Below, piece by piece: positions 14,617-24,100 of a stretch of DNA of 31,102 nucleotides (position 1 is its first letter; each line of letters begins with the position of its first letter). Below the pieces are notes generated by a model. That model was given only the letters and a program-made list of their open reading frames with translations, did no database searches and was not told the origin of the DNA. The translations under genes were made by a program, and so were the position numbers. Source of the stretch: SVQP01 sp045658965 (GTDB lineage Bacteria; Bacillota; Clostridia; Oscillospirales; CAG-272); contig JAZOVZ010000093.1 in NCBI GenBank assembly GCA_045658965.1, positions 1-31,102 on the forward strand, given 5' to 3'.

Positions 14617-15938
14617 TGGAACAAAACCTCAATCCCGCACGCGCCCTTGCGCTGCAGATCCTAAACCGCACCGACTCGGCAGGACAGTACACCAATCTTG
14701 CCCTTGACTCGGCGCTTAAAAAAAGCAACCTTTCCGCGCCCGATAAGGCGCTGGTGACCATACTTGTGTACGGCGTGACCGAGCGCAGACTGACGCTGGA
14801 CTATATTGCGGACGCGCTTTCCTCGCGCCCCATGGAAGCCTTGGACGGTACGGTGCGCAATCTTGTGCGCATGGGGCTTTACCAGCTGCGTTACCTTGAC
14901 CGCATTCCCGCACACGCTGCCGTGAGCGAGACCGTCTCTCTTGCGCCCCGCCGTGCGCGCGGCTTTGTCAATGCCGTTTTGCGTGAATACACGCGCCGCG
15001 GCAATGACGTTTCCTTCCCCGACAGACAAAGCGATCCTTACCGCAGCCTGTCGGTTACTTACTCCATCCCCGTACCGCTTTGCAAAAAGCTCTGCGAGAT
15101 TTTCGGCATGGAGCGTGCCGAATCGGTTATGGAAGCCTTTGGACACGCACCGCCCGTGACCTTGCGCGTCAACACGCTCAAGATCTCGCCCGAAGAGTTT
15201 GCAGGCGAGCTTTGCGCACTGGGCTACCGCGTGCGCGAATCAAGCGTGCTCCCCACCGCGCTCAGCGTGCCCGACTTTGTGCCCTCGGGCTCTCCCCAGC
15301 TGGCAGAAGGACAAGTGTTCGTGCAGGACCTTGCCTCGCAGATCTGCGTGGAGGTTCTGGATGCACGCCCCGGTGATTTCGTCATCGACTCCTGCGCTTG
15401 CCCCGGCTCCAAGACCTTTGGTACAGCGATCAAGATGCGCAACGAGGGCAAAATTCTTGCCTGCGATCTGCACCAGAGCAAGCTTTCCTTGATTCAATCG
15501 GGCGCAGGGCGCCTCTCTATTTCCATCATTGACGTTTGCGAGCGCGACGCACGCGCGCACGATCCCGCGCTTGCGGGCAAAGCCGACCGCGTGCTTTGCG
15601 ACGTGCCCTGCTCCGGCTTTGGCGTGCTTGCCAAGAAGCCCGAGATCCGCTACAAGGATCTTGCGGACGCAGCCGCGCTGCCCGATATCCAGTACGCGAT
15701 TTTGGAGAACTGCTGCCGCTACGTCAAGGACGGCGGCGTGCTGGTCTATTCCACCTGCACCATCTTCCCCGAGGAAAACGAGCGCAACGTGGCGCGTTTT
15801 CTTGCATCCCATCCCGACTTTGCCGCAGAGGAGTTTTGCGTGGGCAGCATTCAAAGCGAGGGCGGCATGCTGACGCTTTTGCCCGACACACACGGCACCG
15901 ACGGGTTCTTTATTGCAAAGCTGCGCAAAGTCGATTGA
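14616..15938 (+). CDS. rsmB: 16S rRNA (cytosine(967)-C(5))-methyltransferase
   Basis: Methylates C967 of 16S rRNA with S-adenosylmethionine. The protein has 440 residues. An N-terminal NusB-like RNA-binding domain (about 1-135, starting ARALALQILNRTD) is joined to a RsmB/NOP methyltransferase domain. The SAM motif reads DSCACPGSKTFG (258-269), a slight variant of the usual D-x-C-A-A-P-G-G-K-T. The two cysteines of the mechanism are in DVPCSGFG (Cys332) and YSTCTIFPEEN (Cys381). It is co-transcribed with the zinc peptidase through the one-base overlap. The 327 bp to rlmN hold a palindromic repeat element. Confidence 0.95.
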   Translation: MEQNLNPARALALQILNRTDSAGQYTNLALDSALKKSNLSAPDKALVTILVYGVTERRLTLDYIADALSSRPMEALDGTVRNLVRMGLYQLRYLDRIPAHAAVSETVSLAPRRARGFVNAVLREYTRRGNDVSFPDRQSDPYRSLSVTYSIPVPLCKKLCEIFGMERAESVMEAFGHAPPVTLRVNTLKISPEEFAGELCALGYRVRESSVLPTALSVPDFVPSGSPQLAEGQVFVQDLASQICVEVLDARPGDFVIDSCACPGSKTFGTAIKMRNEGKILACDLHQSKLSLIQSGAGRLSISIIDVCERDARAHDPALAGKADRVLCDVPCSGFGVLAKKPEIRYKDLADAAALPDIQYAILENCCRYVKDGGVLVYSTCTIFPEENERNVARFLASHPDFAAEEFCVGSIQSEGGMLTLLPDTHGTDGFFIAKLRKVD

Positions 15939-15972
15939 AGATACTAAATAACGCCCAGAGAAATAAATCGCC

Positions 15973-16202
15973 CGTGTCATCCTGAGCGGAGGAATTTCGC
16001 AATAAGTTGCGAAATGACGGAGTCGAACCCCGCAGGGGCGCGCGTCAGCGCGGGATCTACGGGCGAATAACCTACCCCTCGCAGATACTCAAAACGCTGC
16101 AAGCGTTTTGACTTTCAAAAATCAGCAATCTATTGCAGATTTTTGAAAGTTCGACTACGAAAACATCCGCACCGGGATGTTTTCTCCGCTCAGGATGACA
16201 CG
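15973..16202. repeat. 230-bp nested inverted-repeat element between rsmB and rlmN
   Basis: The outer arms CGTGTCATCCTGAGCGGA (15973-15990) and TCCGCTCAGGATGACACG (16185-16202) are a perfect 18-bp inverted repeat. An inner pair GTCGAA (16022-16027) / TTCGAC (16150-16155) is also inverted. Inside are further perfect hairpins: 15994-16015 (9 bp), 16028-16038 (4 bp, loop GCA), 16089-16111 (10 bp, loop GCA), 16111-16150 (12 bp, enclosing a 5-bp one) and 16160-16183 (9 bp). No coding sequence is present. A GTCATCCTGAGCG...GTCGAA core of this kind recurs in intergenic regions of many bacterial genomes. It looks like a MITE/REP-type non-autonomous element; this is inference. Confidence 0.85.
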
Positions 16203-16265
16203 AGGGGCACCCCCACACTATTATTCATTTGTGCTATCCACCAAAAAAAACGTAAGGAAAATCAT

Positions 16266-17333
16266 ATGGAAAACATACTCTCCCTGCTCCCCGAGGAGCT
16301 TGAAGCCTTAATGGCGCAGCTCGGTGAGCCAAAATACCGCGCGCGTCAGCTTTTTGAGGGGCTGCACAAGGGTCTTGCGCCCGCCGAGATCTCCAACGTG
16401 GGCAAAAAGACCGTGGCAAAGCTCTCGGACGTGACCACCTATCACCTGCCCGCGGTGCGCCGCAAGCTGGTGTCCGCCATTGACGGCACTATCAAATACC
16501 TCTTTGAGCTCTCGGACGGCAACTGCGTGGAATCGGTCGTCATGCACTATAAGCACGGCTCCACCATCTGCATTTCCTCGCAGGTGGGCTGCCGCATGGG
16601 CTGCAAATTCTGCGCTTCCACTATTGGCGGCAGAGTGCGCGATCTCACCCCTGCCGAGCTGATCGGTCAGGTCATTGCCGCGCAAAAGGATATTGCTGCC
16701 GACGACCCCGGGGCCCGCATCGGCGGTATCGTCATGATGGGTATCGGTGAGCCGCTTGACAACTTTGACAACGTGGTCAAGTTCTTAAAGCTTGTCAACG
16801 TCGAGGGCGGCATCTGCATCGGCTACCGCCACATCTCGCTTTCCACCTGCGGCGTGGTTGACAAGATCTATGAGCTTGCAAAGCACGACCTGCCCATCAC
16901 GCTTTCCATCTCCCTGCACGCCTGCGACGACGCCACCCGCTCGTCCATCATGCCCATCAACAACAAATGGGGCGTGGATGCACTTCTTATGGCTTGCAAG
17001 GACTACTTTGCCACCACAGGCAGACGCATTTCCTTTGAATATACGCTCATCCGCGGCAAAAACGATTCGGCAGCCGCTGCCGAGCAGCTTGCCAACGTAC
17101 TCAACTCCCGCCTGCGCTCGCGCACGGATACCATGCCCATTCACGTCAACCTCATCCCCGTCAATCCCGTGGAGGAGACCGGCTTTGACCGCTCGGACGA
17201 CAAGGCGATCAAGGCTTTTGCCGCCACCTTGGAGAAAAAGGGCGTGCGTGCCACGGTGCGCAGAAAGCTGGGCGCGGACATTAACGCCGCTTGCGGACAG
17301 CTGCGCCGCGCGGATCAAAAATCGCAATCATAA
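16266..17333 (+). CDS. rlmN: Dual-specificity RNA methyltransferase RlmN
   Basis: Radical SAM enzyme that makes 2-methyladenosine at A2503 of 23S rRNA and A37 of some tRNAs. The ATG at 16266 after GTAAGGAAA gives 355 residues, the usual length; the open frame upstream is part of the repeat element. An N-terminal helical domain (to about residue 65) precedes the radical SAM core, whose 4Fe-4S cluster is bound by C109-x3-C113-x2-C116 (CRMGCKFCAST). The cysteine that carries the methyl group before transfer is Cys343 in GADINAACGQL. GGIVMMGIGEPLDNFDNVVKFL is the family's GEP motif. rsgA follows 18 bp downstream; prpC and prkC, which commonly separate them, are absent. Confidence 0.97.
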   Translation: MENILSLLPEELEALMAQLGEPKYRARQLFEGLHKGLAPAEISNVGKKTVAKLSDVTTYHLPAVRRKLVSAIDGTIKYLFELSDGNCVESVVMHYKHGSTICISSQVGCRMGCKFCASTIGGRVRDLTPAELIGQVIAAQKDIAADDPGARIGGIVMMGIGEPLDNFDNVVKFLKLVNVEGGICIGYRHISLSTCGVVDKIYELAKHDLPITLSISLHACDDATRSSIMPINNKWGVDALLMACKDYFATTGRRISFEYTLIRGKNDSAAAAEQLANVLNSRLRSRTDTMPIHVNLIPVNPVEETGFDRSDDKAIKAFAATLEKKGVRATVRRKLGADINAACGQLRRADQKSQS

Positions 17334-17351
17334 CAAAAGGATCTATCATAC

Positions 17352-18269
17352 ATGGAAAACACCAACTCCGGAAGAATTATCAAGGGCGTGGGCGGCCTTT
17401 ATCAAGTGCAGCTCCCCGATCGGGATACCCCCGTTGCCTGCCGTGCAAAGGGGGCTTTTCGGCATGAAAATCTGACTCCCTTGGTAGGCGATATCGTGTC
17501 CTTGGAGTTTGACCCCACGGGCGACGCCATGATCTCGGATATCGAAGAGCGCAAAAACGCGCTCATCCGTCCCCCGCTATCTAACCTTGACTACATGTTC
17601 GTCACGCTTGCCGCCGCCAAGCCCCAGCCGGTCTTGGAGACCGTGGACAAGCTGATCTGCATCCTCGAGCACCATCACATCACCCCCGTCATCGTGGTGA
17701 CCAAATACGACGCAAACCCCGACTACGCAGAAGAATTGCACGCGCTTTACGCAGGCGCGGGCTTTGATACCTTTTGCACCTGCAGCAAGGACGGCTACGG
17801 TGTGGACGCCCTGCGCGCATACGTGCAGACCCATTGCGAGGGCAGCATTTCCGCCTTTGCGGGTGCTTCGGGCGTGGGCAAATCCACGCTGCTCAACGCG
17901 CTTTTCCCCGCGCTTGATCTGCAGACAAGCGAGATCAGCCGCAAGATCGAGCGAGGCAGACACACAACGCGCACGGTCGAGCTTTTCAGCATGCCGGGCA
18001 CCGAAAGCGGCTACATTGCCGACACCCCCGGCTTTTCCATGCTGGATTTTGCCCGCTTCAACTTCTTTACCAAAGAGGATCTCCCCCTGACCATGCGCGA
18101 GTTTGCGCCGCATCTGGGGAACTGCCGCTTTACCAAGTGCTCCCACACCAAGGAGCAGGGCTGCGCGATCCTTGAAGCCGTCAAGAGAGGCGAGATTGCA
18201 AAATCGCGCCACGACAGCTTTGTTGCCATTTACGACGTGCTTAAAAACAAGCACGACTGGGATAATTAA
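17352..18269 (+). CDS. rsgA: Ribosome small-subunit assembly GTPase RsgA
   Basis: A circularly permuted GTPase that checks late maturation of the 30S subunit. The protein has 305 residues. An OB-fold domain (about 1-70) is followed by the permuted G domain with G4 TKYD (117-120), then G1 GASGVGKST (171-179) and G3 DTPG (224-227). The C-terminal zinc knuckle uses Cys258, Cys263, His265 and Cys271 (NCRFTKCSHTKEQGC). It is co-transcribed with rlmN and, 10 bp downstream, thiN; rpe, which often lies between rsgA and thiN, is missing. Confidence 0.96.
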   Translation: MENTNSGRIIKGVGGLYQVQLPDRDTPVACRAKGAFRHENLTPLVGDIVSLEFDPTGDAMISDIEERKNALIRPPLSNLDYMFVTLAAAKPQPVLETVDKLICILEHHHITPVIVVTKYDANPDYAEELHALYAGAGFDTFCTCSKDGYGVDALRAYVQTHCEGSISAFAGASGVGKSTLLNALFPALDLQTSEISRKIERGRHTTRTVELFSMPGTESGYIADTPGFSMLDFARFNFFTKEDLPLTMREFAPHLGNCRFTKCSHTKEQGCAILEAVKRGEIAKSRHDSFVAIYDVLKNKHDWDN

Positions 18270-18279
18270 GGAGAAATTT

Positions 18280-18906
18280 ATGCGTGCGTTTATTTACGTA
18301 GGCGGCAGCATTTGCCCCGAAAACATGACCGAACGCCCCGCGGACGGTGACCTTTGCATTGCCGCGGACGGCGGATATCAAAACGCAAAAAAGCTCGGGC
18401 ACCCCGTACATATCGCTGTTGGCGACTTTGATTCCTTTCCCAAGGAGCACATTGACGACGGCATCGAATTGATCGAGCTGCCCGCAGAAAAGGATCTGAC
18501 CGACTCGCAGGTGTGCATTGAGACGGCGATCGCGCGCGGTGCAGACGAGATCATTCTCATAGGCGGTCTTTCGGGTCGCCTTGACCACACGCTTGCCAAC
18601 CTTTGCATCTTGGAGGATCTGTACGCGCGCCGCGTGATCGGATACATCACCGACGGCGCAAACCGCGCGCGCTTTATCCGCAATTCCGGTATCATTATCA
18701 TGCGCAGCGCATACAAATACCTTTCGCTGATTGCAGCGGACGACACCTGCAAGGGCGTCAGCGTGCAAGGCTGCAAGTACGAGCTCAAAAAGCAGCCCGT
18801 GCACCGCAGGCTGCAATTTGCCGTTTCCAACGAGATCACGGGCAACTGCGCCATGGTCACGGTCAAAAAGGGCGGACTTTATATCATTGAATCGCGCGAG
18901 GCGTAA
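18280..18906 (+). CDS. thiN: Thiamine pyrophosphokinase
   Basis: Converts thiamine and ATP to thiamine pyrophosphate and AMP. The protein has 208 residues from ATG 18280, which follows TAAGGAGA. The family motifs are AADGG (28-32), GDFDS (48-52), AEKDLTDSQ (about 69-77) and GGLSGRLDHTLAN (95-107), which together bind thiamine, Mg2+ and ATP. The C-terminal beta-rich domain (SLIAADDTCKGVSVQG onward) binds thiamine. It is the usual neighbour of rsgA and spoVM in Bacillota. Confidence 0.95.
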   Translation: MRAFIYVGGSICPENMTERPADGDLCIAADGGYQNAKKLGHPVHIAVGDFDSFPKEHIDDGIELIELPAEKDLTDSQVCIETAIARGADEIILIGGLSGRLDHTLANLCILEDLYARRVIGYITDGANRARFIRNSGIIIMRSAYKYLSLIAADDTCKGVSVQGCKYELKKQPVHRRLQFAVSNEITGNCAMVTVKKGGLYIIESREA

Positions 18907-18960
18907 CACTTTTTCCCCATTTGCATATCCTTTTAGCAAAAAGCCGAAAGGAGACTTGCT

Positions 18961-19038
18961 ATGAAGGTCGTGACCGTCAAGACCCCCAAGATCATTTCCA
19001 TGATCATTCGCCTCTTTACCAAAAATAAAAACCGATAG
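18961..19038 (+). CDS. spoVM: Stage V sporulation protein SpoVM
   Basis: A 25-codon gene, ATG 18961 to TAG 19038, preceded by AAAGGAGA at good spacing. The peptide begins MKVVTVKTPKII and ends IIRLFTKNKNR. This is the pattern of SpoVM: MK-x-x-T-[IV]-K-x-PK with the conserved Pro9, an amphipathic helix and a basic C-terminus; the B. subtilis protein is 26 residues long. SpoVM inserts into the positively curved forespore membrane and anchors the coat ATPase SpoIVA. The position directly after thiN is the same as in B. subtilis, which strongly supports the call. It implies that the organism makes, or recently made, endospores. rpmB, its common neighbour, is replaced here by a ygiQ-type gene. Confidence 0.9.
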   Translation: MKVVTVKTPKIISMIIRLFTKNKNR

Positions 19039-19050
19039 GAAATTACATCC

Positions 19051-21081
19051 ATGTCTGAACGCAAAAACAACGGATTTCTCCCCATAAACGCTGCCGAGAT
19101 GGCGGCTCTTGGCTGGGATGCCCCCGATTTCGTATACGTCACGGGTGACGCTTACGTGGACCACCCCTCGTTTGGCGTGTCCATTATCTCGCGCGTGCTC
19201 GAGGACGCAGGCTTCCGCGTTGCCATCCTCTCCCAGCCCGATTACAAAAGTGCCGATGCCTTTCGCACCTTTGGGCGTCCGCGCCTTGGCTTTTTGGTCA
19301 CGGCGGGCAATATTGACTCCATGGTGGCGCACTACACCGTTTCCAAGAAAAAGCGTACTTACGATTATTATTCCCCCGGCGGCAAGATGGGCGCACGCCC
19401 CGACCGCGCAACCATCGTATATTCCAACCGCATCCGCGAGGCGTACGGCGATATCCCGATCATCCTTGGCGGCTTGGAGGCTTCCTTGCGCCGCTTTGCC
19501 CACTACGACTACTGGGAGGATCGCGTGCGCCGCTCGCTACTGGTCGACAGCCGCGCCGACATTCTGACCTACGGCATGGGAGAGAAGATCCTCGTGCGTC
19601 TGGCACAACTGCTGGACAAGGGAGTGCCGATCAAAAAGATCCGCGACGTGCGCGGCACGGTATGGGTAGGTAAGCCCGAGGACACGGTGCACTTCCCCGT
19701 AGCGGCTACCTTTGATTATAACGAGCTCAAAACCGACAAGGCAGCCTATGCAAAAGCCTTTGGTGTACAGTATAAGAATCAGGACAGCATTACCGGCAAA
19801 GCCATTTGCGAGACGTACGACGGCAAGATGCTGGTGCAAAACCCGCCCATGCCGCCTCTTGAGCGCGAGGAGCTTGACCGCGTCTACTCCCTGCCCTACA
19901 CCCGTACCTATCACCCGTCCTACCAAAAGGACGGCGGTGTGCCCGGTATTGAGGAGGTGCGCTTCTCGGTCACGCACAACCGCGGCTGCTTTGGCAGCTG
20001 TAACTTCTGCGCGCTTGCTTTCCATCAGGGACGCACGGTGCGCTCGCGCAGTATCGAGAGCTGCGTGGAGGAAGCCAAGAAGATTACCGAAATGCCCGAT
20101 TTTAAGGGCTATATTCACGACGTGGGCGGACCGACCGCAAACTTCCGTGCCCCCGCATGCCAAAAGCAGCTGACCGACGGCGTTTGCCCCGGCAGAAAGT
20201 GTCTTGCTCCCAAGCCCTGCCCCAATCTGCAGGTGGATCACACCGAATATATCGATCTCTTAAAGCAAATTGAAGCCCTGCCCCGCGTCAAAAAGGTATT
20301 TATCCGCTCGGGCATCCGCTTTGATTACCTGCTGCTTGACAAGGACGACGCATTTTTCAAGAAGTTGGTCAAGGATCACGTGTCCGGTCAGCTCAAGGTC
20401 GCGCCCGAGCATTGCTCCTCGCCCGTGCTTCGTGCCATGGGCAAGCCCGATTTCACGGTTTACGAGCAGTTCCGCGACAAGTATTTTGATCTGTGCGCCG
20501 CGTGCGGCAAGGAGCAATATCTCGTTCCCTACCTCATGTCAAGTCACCCGGGCTCTACCTTGAACGACGCAGTCGAGCTTGCGCTGTGCCTCAAGCGTCA
20601 CCACTACGCACCCGAACAGGTGCAGGACTACTATCCCACCCCCGGCACGGCGTCCACCGTCATGTACTACACGGGCATTAACCCGCTTGACTGCAAGAGC
20701 GTTTACGTGGCGACCGATTATCACGAAAAGCAGCTGCAGCGCGCACTGCTCCAATATAACCGCCCCGAGAACGCGCCCATGGTGCGCGAGGCGCTGATCA
20801 AGGCAGGCAGAGAGGATCTGATCGGCTACACGGCAGAATGCTTAGTGCGCCCCGCAGGCGGCGGTGCCGGCAAGAGCGTAAAGCCGCAGGGCAAGGCGCA
20901 GGGCAAGCCTGCGCAAGGCAAACCCGCGCAGGGTAAGCCTGCAACCCAAGGCAAAAAGCCCGCCGCAAAGGTGCAGGGCAAGCCCGCAAGCAAGGCAAGT
21001 ACCCCCGCTGTCTCTGCAGCACCGGCAAAGAAAAAGCCCACCTACAAAGAGGGCTGGGCAAAGCCAAAGAAAAAGAAATAA
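19051..21081 (+). CDS. YgiQ family radical SAM protein
   Basis: A 676-residue protein of the YgiQ family, whose reaction is not established. The N-terminal cobalamin-binding-like/UPF0313 part starts FLPINAAEMAALGWDAPDFVYVTGDAYVDHPSFG, typical of the family. The radical SAM cluster is bound by Cys313, Cys317 and Cys320 (RGCFGSCNFCAL). Family segments FIRSGIRFDYL and APEHCSSPVL follow. The last 60 or so residues are a Lys/Gln/Gly/Pro/Ala-rich tail with QGKPA-type repeats ending KKKPTYKEGWAKPKKKK, found in many YgiQ proteins and probably nucleic-acid binding. It starts 12 bp after spoVM and ends at a strong terminator. Confidence 0.94.
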   Translation: MSERKNNGFLPINAAEMAALGWDAPDFVYVTGDAYVDHPSFGVSIISRVLEDAGFRVAILSQPDYKSADAFRTFGRPRLGFLVTAGNIDSMVAHYTVSKKKRTYDYYSPGGKMGARPDRATIVYSNRIREAYGDIPIILGGLEASLRRFAHYDYWEDRVRRSLLVDSRADILTYGMGEKILVRLAQLLDKGVPIKKIRDVRGTVWVGKPEDTVHFPVAATFDYNELKTDKAAYAKAFGVQYKNQDSITGKAICETYDGKMLVQNPPMPPLEREELDRVYSLPYTRTYHPSYQKDGGVPGIEEVRFSVTHNRGCFGSCNFCALAFHQGRTVRSRSIESCVEEAKKITEMPDFKGYIHDVGGPTANFRAPACQKQLTDGVCPGRKCLAPKPCPNLQVDHTEYIDLLKQIEALPRVKKVFIRSGIRFDYLLLDKDDAFFKKLVKDHVSGQLKVAPEHCSSPVLRAMGKPDFTVYEQFRDKYFDLCAACGKEQYLVPYLMSSHPGSTLNDAVELALCLKRHHYAPEQVQDYYPTPGTASTVMYYTGINPLDCKSVYVATDYHEKQLQRALLQYNRPENAPMVREALIKAGREDLIGYTAECLVRPAGGGAGKSVKPQGKAQGKPAQGKPAQGKPATQGKKPAAKVQGKPASKASTPAVSAAPAKKKPTYKEGWAKPKKKK

Positions 21082-21088
21082 TGAAGCA

Positions 21089-21114
21089 AAAACCCTCGCT
21101 TTCGCGAGGGTTTT
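21089..21114. terminator. Bidirectional rho-independent terminator
   Basis: AAAACCCTCGC (21089-21099), loop TTTC, GCGAGGGTTTT (21104-21114), an 11-bp perfect stem. On the plus strand TTTTCTC follows the GC core, ending the ygiQ transcript 8 bp after its stop. On the minus strand the core is likewise followed by TTTT and could end the giant-repeat gene transcript from the other side. Confidence 0.92.
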
Positions 21115-21157
21115 CTCTATTTTGCTGCGGGAGCAAGCCCCCGCCCTACAAAGATGA

Positions 21158-24100
21158 TTATCCGTACTGGATGATCACTTCATAAAGCGTATATCTGACG
21201 GGGGAATCGCCGCGGTTGCTGTACACCAGCTCTCCGCGTGCGTCGGTGATCTCAATAAAGCACTCGCCGCCCTCGCCGTACTCGGCAAACATGGTGTGCC
21301 CATTGACAAGGCTTCCCTGCACGGGCACGATGCTGTCCGCACTCTGTCCGTATACGTAAACGGTCAGGGTTCTGGGCTGCACGGTCAGCTTGGCGGTCTT
21401 GAGCGTCAGATTGCATTGCGCGGTCACGTCGTTGCCCTCGGCATCGTACACAGTCACCGAGGCAAACTCCACGTCCTTGGTGCCGGTCACCGTCAAGCCC
21501 TTGCCAAACGTCACGTCTACCCAATAGCCCTCGGGCAAGCCCTGCACCCATACGTCCTCGCAATTCTTCTCGGTTCCGTCATAGGTGTAGGTCATTTCGT
21601 AGGCGTTGACCGTAATATCCAATCGCACCTCCAGCGTGCCAAACTCGCAAACCACGCTCAGCTCCTGCCCTGCGTCGTTGTACGCGCGCGCGGTAAAGGT
21701 ATTGGCACTTGCACCGATCGCGGTCTGCTCTCCTGTAAAGGTCACGTCCAGATAGAAGCCGCGCGGCAGCTCGTAAGCCTCCAGCTCGTGCATGGTCAGC
21801 GGTGTGCCGTCAAAGTTTTTGGACGCGGATTTGGAAACCAGCGTAATGACCCAATCCTCGGCTCTGACCACGTGCAGCTTGCCGTACTCATACTTGATAT
21901 CAAAGCTGCCCGTCACGACCTCACCGCTCTCGTCGTAGATCTCGACGTAGAAGGTGTTGTCGCTGATGCCGGGCTCGGTCTGCTCACCCGTAAAGAATAC
22001 CTCCAGGCTGTATCCCTCGGGCAATTTATATGCGCCAAGCTCATGGCAGACAAGCGTTGTACCGTCGTATATCATCATATCGCTGTCAGATTTGAGCGTC
22101 AGAGAGATCTGATCCCAGACCTCCAGCGTACCGTACGTCCGAGAGAAGGTGCAGTACGCGGTGATATCGTTGCCGTTCTCGTCGTATACCGTCACCTCAA
22201 AGGTGTTATCGCTCTTGCCCACCTCGGTCTGCGAGCCCGTGAATACCACGTCAAGCGTATACCCTGCGGGCAGCTTATATTGCTTGAGCTCGTGCATGGT
22301 CAAGGGCTGACCGTTATAGTGGCGCGAAGCATCCAACGAGGTCAGCTTGACGTGCAGCGGACTCAGCACGACCGAGCAGGTATTTGCCGTTACGGTATAG
22401 TTGGCGGTGACGTCGTTACCATGCTGATCGTACACCACCCACTCGGAAAACGCAAGCGTATAGCTGCCGGGTTCAGCGGGCGTTTCGCTTGCCACGTACT
22501 CCACGCGGTGTCCCGAGGCAAGTCCCATGGGACGGTAGCCTGCCTGCAGCACGCCAACACCCCTGCCGTCGTATTCCTTGGTATAGTGATCGGGCAGGTA
22601 GAGCTGCAGCTCGGCGGGTTCAACCGTCACGCTGCGCCACTCGCCCTCAAGCGAAACGTAATAGCAATGCGTGACGTCACGTCCGCGTGCGTCGTACACA
22701 CGCAGATCTCCCAGCTCGCAATCCTGCTTTCGACCGATCTCGGGCGACTCTACGTGCATAGGCAGCATGACCTTCTGTCCCTTGACGAGTCCGTCACAGG
22801 TCAGCTGCTCCTGCGGGATCGCCAGCTTTCCTGTGCCGTTATACGTCATGGTGACGTGCTCGGGCACGCTGACGGTCATGGGTCTGTGCGTGATGCGCAG
22901 CATACCCAACGTGTCTGCATCATAATAAAATTCGTAATTCTTGCTGACGTCACGTCCGTTTTCGTCCATGATGATCAGCGAAAGTCTGTTTTCGACCTCG
23001 CCCACAAGGTCAATGCTCACGGGATTGACCCCCGCGACCTCGTGACCGCTCAGCAGCTCGCCTAAAATTTCATATTGCTCGTTTGAGAGCGGCATGCCGT
23101 CATATACCTTTTCTGCATCAAAGGTCTGCAGCGGCAGCACGTAGGGTGCGGTGATCTCCAGCACGCCTGCATCTACCGTGCATGCGTACATGTAGGTCAC
23201 GTCCTTGCCCTCGCTGTCCGTAATGCGGATGCTTGCCAGATCGTTCTTCCATTTGCCCACGTCGGCAACGCCGTCCGCATACTTGTACGTCACGTGCAGC
23301 TTATGACCCGCAAGCAGTTTGCCGTCGGTCACCTTGCAATAGTTTGCCATGATGGGCTGTCCGTCGTAGACCGGCTTTGTCTGGCTGCCCGTCGTGATGG
23401 TGATATCGATGGGAGCAACGCGCAGCATACCGTAGTTGGGATTGATCTTATAGTATGCGGTCACGTCCTTGCCGCCCTCATCCACGATGCGGATCGATTC
23501 CAGCGAATTCTGCACCGAGGTTCCGATCTCCCAAATGCCATCGGGATAGGTAAAGGTCGCACGGATCTCGTGTCCCTCGACCAAGCCCGAGCCGCCTACG
23601 TCGATCCTATGGCTGAGTGCGGGCACCTGATCGTACTCTACGGTACTGCTGCCCGTGACCACCGTGATCTTGCGCGGCACGATCTCGATCTGACCGTCCT
23701 CGCACGTGACGGTATAGTTGCCCGTCACGTCGCGTCCGCGTGCGTCCAGCACGCGATAGCCCTTGACCCGCATGGGGTGTCTTCCCAGCTCGATGCCGTC
23801 CGATACCACGTTCAGCTCGACCCTTTGCCCCTTGGCAAGCCCCTGGGCGGACGAGGTGCCGTCACACTCACCGTCGTACGGCTGCCCCGAATACTCACCC
23901 TGTACCAAGGGTGTGCCGATATGCAGCGTTGCGGGCTTTACGGTATATCTGCCGGGGTTGACCGTGATCAGATAATTGCCCGAAACGTCCTGCCCCGTAG
24001 CCGAATAGACCTTGGGCGTGATGCGGTCGTTGTCATGCGTGCCCACGTCGGTAATATAATCCGCCTTGACAGCACCGCCCAGCGTGTGCCCCGAGATCAG

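Noticed and set aside
16143..16265. N-terminal extension of rlmN
   Set aside because: It is translated from the inverted-repeat element; the family N-terminus and ribosome binding site fit ATG 16266.
18241..19503. 420-aa minus-strand frame over thiN, spoVM and the start of the YgiQ gene
   Set aside because: It covers three well-supported plus-strand genes and has no recognisable domain.
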